A stretch of DNA of 10,176 bases from assembly GCA_015494165.1 (NCBI GenBank), contig WGBS01000230.1, forward strand, positions 1 through 10,176, written 5' to 3'. Below are positions 1 through 6,524 of the stretch, in pieces. Below the pieces are notes generated by a model that saw only the letters and a program-made list of their open reading frames with translations, was not told the origin of the DNA and did no database searches. Numbering within the stretch: position 1 is the first letter of the stretch; the number at the start of each line of letters is the position of its first letter. Origin of the DNA: Gammaproteobacteria bacterium. GTDB taxonomy: Bacteria > Pseudomonadota > Gammaproteobacteria > S144-34. A program made the translations under genes and the position numbers.

Positions 1-57
1 CGCGCGGCCGGCGCGCGGGGCGTGGCCGCCGTCCGCGCCCTCTGGGAGGGGACATGA
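1..57 (+). CDS. 3' end of an unidentified upstream gene (partial)
   Basis: The frame read from base 1 is open for 18 codons and ends at TGA 55-57, giving a C-terminus RAAGARGVAAVRALWEGT. Its stop overlaps the ATG of the next gene as ATGA, an arrangement typical of translationally coupled genes in one operon, and the Shine-Dalgarno-like GGGAGGGG of the next gene lies inside its last codons. The fragment is too short to assign a family, and a chance open frame in DNA this GC-rich cannot be excluded. Confidence 0.45.
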   Translation, partial: RAAGARGVAAVRALWEGT

Positions 58-536
58 GGCGTCCCCGGCCGGAGGCGCTCGCCGGGCTCGCCTTCGCGGC
101 CGCGGTGCTGGCGGCCGCGGCGGGTCTCGCCGTGCGCTACTGGCAGCTCGAGCGTGCCGGCGAGAGCCGCGACCGCGAGCTCGTGGTGCTGGGCGGGTGC
201 CGGCCGTGGGCGGACTGGTGCGAGGCGCGCAGCGGCGGGCTCGCGCTCCGCCTCCGTTTCGAGGGTCCCGCCGCGCCGCTGCGGCGCTTCCGCGTGGGGG
301 TCGAGGCCCGCGGCCCGGTCCGGCCCGAGGCGGTGAGCGTCCGCTTCGAGATGCCGGGCATGGAGATGGGGCAGCAGCCGGTGGCGCTGGCGCCGGACGG
401 GGCGGGCGGGTGGAGCGGCGAGGCGGTGCTGCCCGTCTGCGCCACGGGCCGCACCGACTGGGTGGCCGTCGTGCGCGCGCGCGCCGGCGCGGGCGAGGGC
501 GGCTGGGTCGCGCGCTTTCCGTTCGTCGTCAGGTGA
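54..536 (+). CDS. Membrane-anchored FixH/YtkA-like hypothetical protein
   Basis: The 160-residue product has a short basic N-terminus (RRPRP), one hydrophobic segment at about residues 9-27 that should act as a signal anchor, and a periplasmic domain of about 130 residues. The domain contains a methionine-rich stretch FEMPGMEMG at 99-107, followed by G-W-x-G and LPVC. This resembles the FixH/YtkA-like beta-sandwich family, whose members often sit near cytochrome oxidase or copper-handling genes. Cysteines 49, 56 and 129 are candidates for a disulphide or a metal site, but that is inference. The ATG is supported by GGGAGGGG just upstream. The gene overlaps the preceding frame by ATGA and converges on yacG. 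No exact function can be given; the family assignment is by motif only. Confidence 0.65.
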   Translation: MRRPRPEALAGLAFAAAVLAAAAGLAVRYWQLERAGESRDRELVVLGGCRPWADWCEARSGGLALRLRFEGPAAPLRRFRVGVEARGPVRPEAVSVRFEMPGMEMGQQPVALAPDGAGGWSGEAVLPVCATGRTDWVAVVRARAGAGEGGWVARFPFVVR

Positions 537-545
537 CGGCTCCGG

Positions 546-601
546 TCTGTAGCCTGCGGCCTGCGGTCTGCAGCTCGCAGTTTGCCGCCTGCAGCTCGCA
601 G
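546..601. repeat. Degenerate 7-bp tandem repeat, eight units (array A)
   Basis: From 546 to 601 the sequence divides without gaps into eight heptamers related to YCTGCRG, for example CCTGCGG at 553 and 560, TCTGCAG at 567 and CCTGCAG at 588. The 13-mer CTGCAGCTCGCAG occurs twice, at 568-580 and 589-601, exactly 21 bases (three units) apart. The array begins nine bases after the stop codon of the upstream gene and lies in the non-coding gap between convergent genes. Its function is unknown; slipped-strand expansion is the likely origin. Confidence 0.7.
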
Positions 602-614
602 CGTAAGAGAGGAA

Positions 615-680
615 TGTGGAAGCGGCTTCTAGCCGCGCTTCCTCAGCCCGTCGCGGTCGGGGCTGGAAGCCCCTCCCGCA
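615..680. repeat. REP/BIME-like double hairpin
   Basis: Two hairpins lie head to head. The first, 618-642, pairs GGAAGCGGCT with AGCCGCGCTTCC across a TCT loop with a two-base bulge. The second, 659-673, pairs GGGGCT with AGCCCC across GGA. The ends are themselves imperfectly inverted: TGTGGAAG at 615-622 against CTCCCGCA at 673-680, matching at 6 of 8 positions. GC-rich stems with such ends are typical of dispersed REP/BIME elements in gammaproteobacteria. Between convergent genes it could also act as a two-way transcription terminator, although no U-tract follows either stem. Membership of a dispersed family is inference from one copy. Confidence 0.6.
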
Positions 681-691
681 ATCGGGTTCTG

Positions 692-746
692 TTTCCCGTC
701 TCCCGCAACCCGTTTACCGTGACCTGTCACCGTCACCCGATTCCCG
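692..746. repeat. Second degenerate 7-bp tandem array (array B), running into yacG
   Basis: About eight units related to TNNCCCG follow one another: TTTCCCG at 692, TCTCCCG at 699, CAACCCG at 706, TTTACCG at 713, TGACCTG at 720, a six-base unit at 727, TCACCCG at 733 and ATTCCCG at 740. The array crosses the yacG stop codon and encodes that protein's last residues (about GRESGDGDRSR). Its unit sequence differs from array A, but the period is the same. The single six-base unit breaks the register, as expected of an old, drifting array. Confidence 0.6.
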
Positions 747-929
747 TCCGCTGTCGGGCGGTGCGGGCTCCTCGCCCGGGATGCGGCGGGTCTCCGCGAG
801 CCATTCCCCGAGGTCGATCAGGCGGCAGCGCTCGCTGCAGAACGGGCGCCAGCGCGAGGTCTCGTCCCACGGGACCGGCTTCCCGCAGGTGGGGCAGGGG
901 ACGGTGCGCGGCTTGCGGGCCCCGGGCAC
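714..929 (-). CDS. yacG: DNA gyrase inhibitor YacG (zinc-binding)
   Basis: This 71-residue protein carries the four-cysteine zinc site of the YacG family: CPTC (Cys12, Cys15) and CSERC (Cys31, Cys35). They are separated by the family's conserved stretch with PVPWD and RPFCSERCRLIDLGEWL. YacG binds GyrB and blocks DNA binding by gyrase. E. coli YacG is 65 residues, so the length fits. No ATG is available after the zapD stop, so the GTG at 929-927, 11 bases beyond that stop, is the best start; its ribosome site is poor and coupling to zapD is likely. The acidic and basic C-terminal tail (GRESGDGDRSR) is encoded by the heptamer array B and is probably not a conserved part of the protein. It is last in the pilB-pilC-pilD-coaE-zapD-yacG series. 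Confidence 0.92.
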   Translation of the reverse strand: MPGARKPRTVPCPTCGKPVPWDETSRWRPFCSERCRLIDLGEWLAETRRIPGEEPAPPDSGRESGDGDRSR

Positions 930-940
930 GGCCGCGGCGC

Positions 941-1771
941 TCAGAGCGTGCAGCAGGTGAAGTCGAAGGGCACGTCGCGCGCCGTCTGGCGCGGGCGCCC
1001 GCCGCGGATGTCGTGCTCGAGGAAGCGCACCGTGACGCGGTGGCGGCCGCCGCTCACCTCCGGATAGAGGCCCTGCCCGTCGGGGAGGCCCACACGCACC
1101 ATCTGGCACAGGCGGCCGCCCTCGAGGTTGCGCTGGAAGAAGCCGCCCTCGGCGACCACGCGCGTCGGCACGGCGCTCTCGCGGATCAGGCGCAGGATGA
1201 GCTCGGCGGCCGTCTCCACGGGGGCGAAGACGGCGAGCCAGGCCTCGAGGTCGCCGCGGCGCAGCTCCGGCGGCTGCTCGAGCCAGAACTGCAGGGCCGG
1301 CACGTCGAAGCCGCAGGTGCCGCCGGGGATGGCGACGCGCTGGCGCACGGCGGCGAGGAACTCGTTGTCCTTGAGCGCGTCGCCGAAGCGCCCGTTGCCG
1401 TGGCGCAGCACGTCGACCAGCGCCTCCATCTCCCCGAGGACGCGCGCGAGGCGCTGCTGGTCGACGCGGGGGTCGCTGGCGAGCTCGCCCAGCACGCCGG
1501 CGAGGCGCTCGAGCTCCTTGAGGATTTCCGAGCGCAGGTCGCTGCGCCCGGTGATGGCCATGATCTCCAGCAGGCCCTCGAGGGCGGCGCGGCTGTCCCA
1601 GGGCGTGGACCGCGCGAGGCTGTGGCGCGTGCGGCGGAAGAGCATCTCGAGGCGCAGCAGGGTGCGCACCCGCTCGTTGAGCGGCTGCTCGTAGACGACC
1701 ACCCGCGCGCGGGCGCGTGTTCCGGACGCCGGCTCCTGCCGCATGGCCGCCTGCCGGGCTCCTCCCCGCAT
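941..1771 (-). CDS. zapD: Cell division protein ZapD (FtsZ-interacting)
   Basis: The 276-residue product matches the ZapD (YacF/DUF1342) family: YEQPLNERVRTLLRLEMLF at residues 27-45, a helical N-terminal half with LLEIM, DLRSEILKELER and long alpha-helical stretches, and a C-terminal half with CGFDVPALQFWL and GGFFQRNL. ZapD binds the FtsZ C-terminus in the cytoplasm and bundles protofilaments at the Z-ring. E. coli ZapD has 247 residues and starts near the PLNE motif, so there is an N-terminal extension of about 20 residues here. The ATG at 1771 was chosen because GGAG lies 8 bases upstream, inside the end of coaE, leaving only a 5-base gap. A second ATG at 1744 would give a more usual length, but its GGAGGAG is about 14 bases away. 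Its position between coaE and yacG is the classic one. Confidence 0.95.
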   Translation of the reverse strand: MRGGARQAAMRQEPASGTRARARVVVYEQPLNERVRTLLRLEMLFRRTRHSLARSTPWDSRAALEGLLEIMAITGRSDLRSEILKELERLAGVLGELASDPRVDQQRLARVLGEMEALVDVLRHGNGRFGDALKDNEFLAAVRQRVAIPGGTCGFDVPALQFWLEQPPELRRGDLEAWLAVFAPVETAAELILRLIRESAVPTRVVAEGGFFQRNLEGGRLCQMVRVGLPDGQGLYPEVSGGRHRVTVRFLEHDIRGGRPRQTARDVPFDFTCCTL

Positions 1772-1776
1772 GTGAG

Positions 1777-2415
1777 CTACTCCGTGCCGCTTGCGCGGGC
1801 CAGCGCGAGATAGCGCGCGTGCAGCGCGCGCAGCGCCTCGGCCAGGGCCGCGAGGTCGCGGTCGTTTACGACCACGTCGTCGGCGGCCGCGAGGCGCGTG
1901 GCCCGGTCCGCCTGCGCCCTGAGCATAGCACCGATCTCGGGGTCGGACAGCCCACGCTTTCGCAGGCGCTCGCGCTGCAGCGCCTCGGGCGCGTCGATCA
2001 CCAGCACGCGGTCGGCGAGGTCGGTCCAGCCGGCCTCGACCAGGAGCGGCACCACGACCACGCAGTAGGGGGCCCGGCAGGCGGCGATCCAGCGCTCGAC
2101 ACGCTCGCGGATGCGCGGGTGCAGGATGGCCTCGAGCCGGCGGCGGGCAGCGGGGTCGGCGAGGATGCGGCGGCGGACGGCGGCGCGGTCGAGCGCCCCG
2201 TCGGGCCGCAGGGCCCAGGGACCGAGCGCCGCGGCGATCTCGGCGAGCACGGGGCTGCCCGCGCGGGTCAGCTCGCGCGAGACGTCGTCGGTGTCGAGCA
2301 CGGGCACGCCGAGCTCGCGCAGCAGCGCGGCGGCCGCGCTCTTCCCGGCCCCGGCGCCGCCGGTGAGCGCGACCACGAGGGGGCGGCCGGTCGTGCGGGA
2401 GGCCTTTTGTCTCAC
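1777..2415 (-). CDS. coaE: Dephospho-CoA kinase CoaE
   Basis: CoaE phosphorylates the 3'-hydroxyl of dephospho-CoA with ATP, the last step of coenzyme A synthesis, in the cytosol. The 212-residue product has the P-loop GGAGAGKS at 19-26, the substrate-binding DTDDVSREL at 41-49, HPRIRE at 99-104, PLLVEAGW at 123-130 and the lid/late motif RAQADRATR with DDVVVND at 179-185. The length agrees with E. coli (206). The frame stays open much further upstream, but that part is antisense-like proline/arginine-rich translation inside pilD. The GTG at 2415-2413 starts five bases after the pilD stop codon, with GAGG overlapping that stop, and is the natural start. All catalytic motifs appear intact. Confidence 0.96.
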   Translation of the reverse strand: MRQKASRTTGRPLVVALTGGAGAGKSAAAALLRELGVPVLDTDDVSRELTRAGSPVLAEIAAALGPWALRPDGALDRAAVRRRILADPAARRRLEAILHPRIRERVERWIAACRAPYCVVVVPLLVEAGWTDLADRVLVIDAPEALQRERLRKRGLSDPEIGAMLRAQADRATRLAAADDVVVNDRDLAALAEALRALHARYLALARASGTE

Positions 2416-2420
2416 GGTCC

Positions 2421-3287
2421 TCAGCCGAGTCCCGCCCAGCGGAGGTAGGCGCCCGTCAGCTCGCGCCCCCACAGGAGCGCGATCCAGCCCGCGGCGGCGA
2501 GGAAGGGGCCGAAGGCGATGGGCACCTGCCGCGCCTGGCGGCCGAGGGCGATCAGCACGCCGCCCACCACCGCGCCCACGAGCGAGGAGCCGAGGACCAC
2601 GAGCGGCAGCATCTGCCAGCCGGTCCAGGCGCCGATGGCCGCGAGCAGCTTGAAGTCGCCGTAGCCCATGCCCTCCTTGCCGGTGAGGAGGCGGAAGAGG
2701 TGATAGGCCCCCCACAGGAACAGGTAGCCGGCGGCGGCGCCGGTGACGGCGTCCTCAAGCGGGACGAACCTCCAGGGCGTCAGGTTCCAGAGCAGGCCCG
2801 CCCACAGCAGCGGCAGCGTGATCTGATCCGGCAGGAGCTGGCGCTCGAGGTCGATGGCGGTGAGCGCCACGAGGGCCCAGGTGAAGACCAGGACGGCGGG
2901 CAGGGCCGGGGCCCAGCCGTAGCGCCAGGCGACGACCCCGGCGAGCACGCCGCTCGCGAGCTCGATGGCGGGGTAGCGCCAGCCGATGGCGCCCCCGCAC
3001 CCCGGGCAGCGCCCGCGCAGCAGCAGCCAGCTCAACACCGGGACGTTCTCGAGGGCCCGGATGGTCCGCCCGCACTGCGGGCAGCGCGAGCGCGGCACCG
3101 CCAGGTTGAGCGGGGGCTCCGACGGCGGCGGCTCGCCGGCGAGCTCGGCGCAGTGGCGCCGCCACTCGCGCTCCATCATCAGCGGAAGGCGGTGGGCGAC
3201 GACGGTGAGGAAGCTGCCGACCAGCAGGCCCAGCACCACCGCCCCGGCGGCGAGCAGGCCGGGCGAAGTCTGCAGCAGCTCGACCAA
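2421..3287 (-). CDS. pilD: Type IV prepilin peptidase / N-methyltransferase PilD
   Basis: PilD is an inner-membrane aspartic protease that cleaves class III leader peptides from prepilins and pseudopilins and N-methylates the new N-terminus. The 288-residue protein has an N-terminal hydrophobic segment followed by GSFLTVVAHRLP (24-35), the cytoplasmic zinc loop with CPQC (69-72) and CPGC (94-97), and several further membrane segments. The two catalytic aspartates are Asp146 in TAIDLERQLLPD and Asp211 in GMGYGDFK. Many relatives have GSFLN in the first motif; here the Asn is Thr. The best start is a TTG at 3287, 22 bases after the pilC stop, with no clear ribosome site, so expression may depend on coupling. 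A later start would cut into the first membrane segment. It probably serves the type IV pilus and any type II secretion system of the cell. Confidence 0.96.
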   Translation of the reverse strand: MVELLQTSPGLLAAGAVVLGLLVGSFLTVVAHRLPLMMEREWRRHCAELAGEPPPSEPPLNLAVPRSRCPQCGRTIRALENVPVLSWLLLRGRCPGCGGAIGWRYPAIELASGVLAGVVAWRYGWAPALPAVLVFTWALVALTAIDLERQLLPDQITLPLLWAGLLWNLTPWRFVPLEDAVTGAAAGYLFLWGAYHLFRLLTGKEGMGYGDFKLLAAIGAWTGWQMLPLVVLGSSLVGAVVGGVLIALGRQARQVPIAFGPFLAAAGWIALLWGRELTGAYLRWAGLG

Positions 3288-3309
3288 GGGATCCCGGTCG
3301 CGGCCTTCC

Positions 3310-4572
3310 TCAGATGACCGAGGCCATCTTGAACACGGGCAGGTACATGGCGACCACGAGGCCGCCCACCAGCACGCCGAGGATCACCATGATCAGCGGC
3401 TCGAGGAGGCTGGAGAGGGCGTCGACGGCGTTGTCCACCTCCTCCTCGTAGAAGTCGGCCACCTTGGAGAGCATCTCGTCGAGCGAGCCCGCCTCCTCGC
3501 CGATGGCTACCATCTGCACCACCATGTGGGGGAAGAGCCCCGTCTGGCGCATGGCGAGCTGGAGCTGCTGGCCCGTGGCCACCGCCTCGCGCATCTGGAG
3601 CACAGCCTCGGCGTACTCGGCGTTGCCCGTGGCGCCCGCGACCGACTGCAGGGCCTCCACCAGCGGCACGCCGGCGGCGAACATGGTCGCCAGCGTGCGC
3701 GCGTAGCGGGCGATGGCAGCCTTGCGCAGGATGGGCCCCACGATCGGCAGACGCAGGATCACCCGATCGAGCCCGCGGCGGAAGCGCGGCGAGCGCTTGT
3801 GAAGCTGGACGACGCCGATGACGGCCGCGATCGCGCCGCCGAGCACCGCCCACCACCAGTCCTGCATGAAGCGCGACATGTCGATGACGAGCCGCGTGAA
3901 GGCCGGGAGGTCCGCGCCGAAGTTCTGGAACATGGTCTCGAACTGCGGCACGACGAAGACCAGCAGCAGGATGGTGACGAGCACGGCCACCACCAGCACC
4001 GCCGTGGGATAGAACAGGGCCTTCTTGATCTTGCCCTTGAGGCTCTCGGTCTTCTCCTTGTAGGTGGCGATCTTGTCGAGCAGGGAATCGAGCACGCCCG
4101 CGTGCTCGCCCGCACGCACCAGGTTGACGTAAAGATCGTCGAAGTAGAGCGGGTGCTTGGCGAGCGCCTCCGCCAGCGAGGAGCCTGCCTCGACGTCCGT
4201 CTTGATGGCGAGCACGAGCTCCTGCATCTTCGGGTTCTCGTGCCCGCGGCCGATGATCTCGAAGGCCTGCACCAGCGGCACGCCTGCCTCGAGCATGGTG
4301 GCGAGCTGGCGGCTGAGGACGGCGATGTCGCCCGCGCGGATCTTCTTGCTGCGCAGCCCGCCGAAGAGCTCGGTCTTCCTGCGCACGCGCGTCGGGACGA
4401 TGCCTTGGCGGCGAAGCTCGGCGCGCACCTGCGCCTCGTTGGCGCCGCGCGATTCGCCCTTGACGCGGTTGCCCTTGCGGTCGGTCCCCTCCCACTGGAA
4501 GAGCGCCTCCCTGGTGGCCTCGGCCTTGCGGCCGCGGGCCTTGGCCCTGACGTTGGCAGCGCGTGTCGCCAT
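3310..4572 (-). CDS. pilC: Type IV pilus inner-membrane platform protein PilC
   Basis: This 420-residue protein belongs to the T2SSF/PilC family, the polytopic platform that couples the PilB motor to pilin insertion. After a basic N-terminus (about 1-20) comes a PilC-specific FQWEGTDRKGNRVKGE segment. Two repeated T2SSF domains follow, at about 85-210 and 285-410. Each has the family pattern A-TMLEAGVPL / A-TMFAAGVPL, G-SL-EAL / GQQLQLAM and GE-AG-LD. Membrane segments are predicted at about 191-209, 239-256 and 389-411. The ATG is preceded by AGGAG six bases upstream, and the gap to pilB is 18 bases, consistent with co-transcription. The length is normal for the family (about 400-410), with no sign of damage. 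Confidence 0.97.
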   Translation of the reverse strand: MATRAANVRAKARGRKAEATREALFQWEGTDRKGNRVKGESRGANEAQVRAELRRQGIVPTRVRRKTELFGGLRSKKIRAGDIAVLSRQLATMLEAGVPLVQAFEIIGRGHENPKMQELVLAIKTDVEAGSSLAEALAKHPLYFDDLYVNLVRAGEHAGVLDSLLDKIATYKEKTESLKGKIKKALFYPTAVLVVAVLVTILLLVFVVPQFETMFQNFGADLPAFTRLVIDMSRFMQDWWWAVLGGAIAAVIGVVQLHKRSPRFRRGLDRVILRLPIVGPILRKAAIARYARTLATMFAAGVPLVEALQSVAGATGNAEYAEAVLQMREAVATGQQLQLAMRQTGLFPHMVVQMVAIGEEAGSLDEMLSKVADFYEEEVDNAVDALSSLLEPLIMVILGVLVGGLVVAMYLPVFKMASVI

Positions 4573-4590
4573 GGCTCGCTCCTAGCCGCG

Positions 4591-6309
4591 TCAGTCGCGG
4601 GTGACGCGGTCGATCTCCTCCAGACTGGTGACGCCCTCGCGCACCTTGCGCAGGCCCGAAGTGCGAAGATCCGCGATTCCCTCCTTGCGGGCCTGTTCGG
4701 CAAGATCCATCGCCGTGCCGCCCTCGAGGATGATGCGCCCCATCTCCTCCGAGACCGGCATGACCTGGAAGATGCCGACCCGCCCCCGGTAGCCGTTGGT
4801 GCAGTGGTCGCAGCCGGGGCCGGGCTGGAAGATCTTGAGCGTCGGGATCTCGGCCTCGTCGAAGCCCGCCGCCGCCAGCACCTCGGGCGGGTACTCGGCC
4901 GGCTTGCGGCAGTGCGGGCAGAGCCGGCGCGCCAGGCGCTGGGCGACGATCAGGGTCACGGCCGAGGCGATGTTGTAGGGCGGCACGCCCATGTTGGCGA
5001 GCCGCGTCAGCGTCTGCGGCGCGTCGTTGGTGTGCAGGGTGGAGAGCACCATGTGGCCCGTCTGCGCCGCCTTGATGGCGATCTCGGCCGTCTCCAGGTC
5101 GCGGATCTCGCCGACCATGATGATGTCCGGGTCCTGGCGCAGGAAGGCGCGCAGCGCCTCGGCAAAGGTCATCCCGGTCTTGGGATTCATCTGTACCTGG
5201 TTGATGCCGGGGACGAAGATCTCGACCGGGTCCTCGACGGTCGAGATGTTGCGCTCGGGCGTGTTCAGGATGTTGAGCGCGGTGTAGAGCGTGACGGTCT
5301 TGCCGCTGCCGGTCGGGCCCGTCACCAGCACCATGCCCCAGGGCTTGCGGATGGCGCTGAGGAAGGCCTCCTTCTGCTCCTCCTCCATGCCGAGCGAGTC
5401 GATCCCGACCTTGGCCTGGGAGGAGTCGAGGATGCGCAGCACCACCTTCTCGCCGTAGAGGGTGGGCAGGGTGTTGACGCGGAAGTCGATGGCCTGGTTG
5501 CGCGACAGCGAGAGCTTGATGCGCCCGTCCTGCGGCACGCGCCGCTCGGCGATGTCGAGGCGTGCCATGACCTTGAGGCGCGCGGTGATGCGCGGCGCCA
5601 GGTTGTGCGGCGGGCTCGCCACCTCGTAGAGGATGCCGTCCTGGCGGTAGCGCACCCGGTAGGCCTTCTCGTAGGGCTCGAAGTGGATGTCGGAGGCACC
5701 CTTCTTGATCGCGTCGACCAGGATCTTGTTGACGAAGCGCACAACCGGCGCGTCCTCGGCATCGGCCGCCGTGACCTGGCCGCTGTCCTCCTCCTCGTCC
5801 ACGCCGGAGACGTCGAGCTTCTCGAGGTCGACGTCGCCGAAGTCCTGCAGGGTCGTGTCGTGGGCCTCGAGGGCGCGGTCGATGGCCTGCTCGAGCTTGT
5901 CGTCCTCGACCAGGACGGGCTCGGTCGTCAGATTGGTGTGGAACTTGATCTCGTCGAGCGCGCCGAGGTTCGTGGGGTCCGAGACCGCCACGAACAGGCG
6001 GTTGCCGCGCTTGTAAAGCGGCAGCGCCTTGTGCTGGCGGATGAGCTTCTCGTCGACCAGCTTGACGGGCGCCTGCTCGAGGTCGATGACCGAGATGTCG
6101 AGCAGCGGCACGCCGAACTCGCGCGAGGCGGCGCTGGCGACCTCGCGCGCGCCCACCTCGCCCGTCGCCACCAGCGCGCTGACGAGCGGCAGGCGCTTGC
6201 GCTGGGTCTCCTCGTATGCGCGCCGGGCGGCCTCCTCCGAGAGGAGGCCATCCTCCACCAGCCGCCGGGCGAGCCCGCCGAGCGGCGTCAATGGCTGCGT
6301 GCTGGCCAT
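4591..6309 (-). CDS. pilB: Type IV pilus extension ATPase PilB
   Basis: PilB is the cytoplasmic hexameric ATPase that powers pilus polymerisation. The 572-residue product has an N-terminal MshEN/T2SSE_N-type domain (about 15-150), an acidic linker (about 155-185) and the secretion ATPase core. Visible motifs are the Walker A GPTGSGKT at 331-338, the Asp box around STVEDPVEI at 356-364, the Walker B region DIIMVGEIRD at 395-404 and the His box GHMVLSTLHTND at 418-429. A zinc tetracysteine (CPHC 464-467, CDHC 500-503) separates PilB-type extension motors from PilT-type retraction motors. It is the first gene of the leftward operon. The ATG at 6309 has only a weak ribosome site (CGGGA). No prepilin gene is found on its upstream side, where pilA stands in Pseudomonas-type loci. 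Confidence 0.98.
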   Translation of the reverse strand: MASTQPLTPLGGLARRLVEDGLLSEEAARRAYEETQRKRLPLVSALVATGEVGAREVASAASREFGVPLLDISVIDLEQAPVKLVDEKLIRQHKALPLYKRGNRLFVAVSDPTNLGALDEIKFHTNLTTEPVLVEDDKLEQAIDRALEAHDTTLQDFGDVDLEKLDVSGVDEEEDSGQVTAADAEDAPVVRFVNKILVDAIKKGASDIHFEPYEKAYRVRYRQDGILYEVASPPHNLAPRITARLKVMARLDIAERRVPQDGRIKLSLSRNQAIDFRVNTLPTLYGEKVVLRILDSSQAKVGIDSLGMEEEQKEAFLSAIRKPWGMVLVTGPTGSGKTVTLYTALNILNTPERNISTVEDPVEIFVPGINQVQMNPKTGMTFAEALRAFLRQDPDIIMVGEIRDLETAEIAIKAAQTGHMVLSTLHTNDAPQTLTRLANMGVPPYNIASAVTLIVAQRLARRLCPHCRKPAEYPPEVLAAAGFDEAEIPTLKIFQPGPGCDHCTNGYRGRVGIFQVMPVSEEMGRIILEGGTAMDLAEQARKEGIADLRTSGLRKVREGVTSLEEIDRVTRD

Positions 6310-6411
6310 TTCCCGAAAGTTTAACTTCTAGACCGTCTCCGATTTTGTGATCTTGGCCACGACGCGAGCATACTCCATTGATGTGAAAAGCAAAAGAGAC
6401 AAATCCAGGCT

Positions 6412-6439
6412 ATTATTAGTATATACAAATATTTTTGAA
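6412..6439 (-). promoter_or_regulatory. Weak sigma-70-type promoter candidate for pilB
   Basis: Read leftwards, TTCAAA (6439-6434, four of six matches to the -35 consensus) and AATAAT (6417-6412, five of six to the -10) are 16 bases apart. They lie about 100 bases ahead of the pilB ATG in the most AT-rich block of the window. The match is modest, and AT-rich DNA produces such pairs by chance. Confidence 0.3.
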
Positions 6440-6524
6440 CCTCTTCAGGACGACGCGTCATGGAGGCCGGCAAGCCCCTGGGTTTTTTTGGAAAGTTGCG
6501 ACTCGGTACACGAGGGGATCGTTC

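Noticed and set aside
197..1813. A 538-codon plus-strand open frame crossing yacG and zapD
   Set aside because: It runs through the non-coding repeat region and antisense to two recognised genes. The product is Ala/Arg-rich without motifs, and composition explains it.
2416..2715. A long N-terminal extension of coaE in frame with it
   Set aside because: This stretch lies inside pilD in another frame and translates to Arg/Pro/Gly-rich sequence unlike any CoaE. The GTG at 2415 gives the normal family length.
5643..5650. A second ops octamer GGCGGTAG on the plus strand
   Set aside because: It is antisense inside pilB coding sequence with no polysaccharide operon directly downstream, so it is taken as a chance match and used only as a caution for the one at 6566.
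2986..6324. A 1112-codon open frame on the plus strand running antisense through pilD, pilC and pilB
   Set aside because: It lies opposite three clearly conserved genes. Its translation is low-complexity (His, Asp, Glu, Leu, Arg) with no domain. Such mirror frames are expected where third codon positions are almost always G or C.
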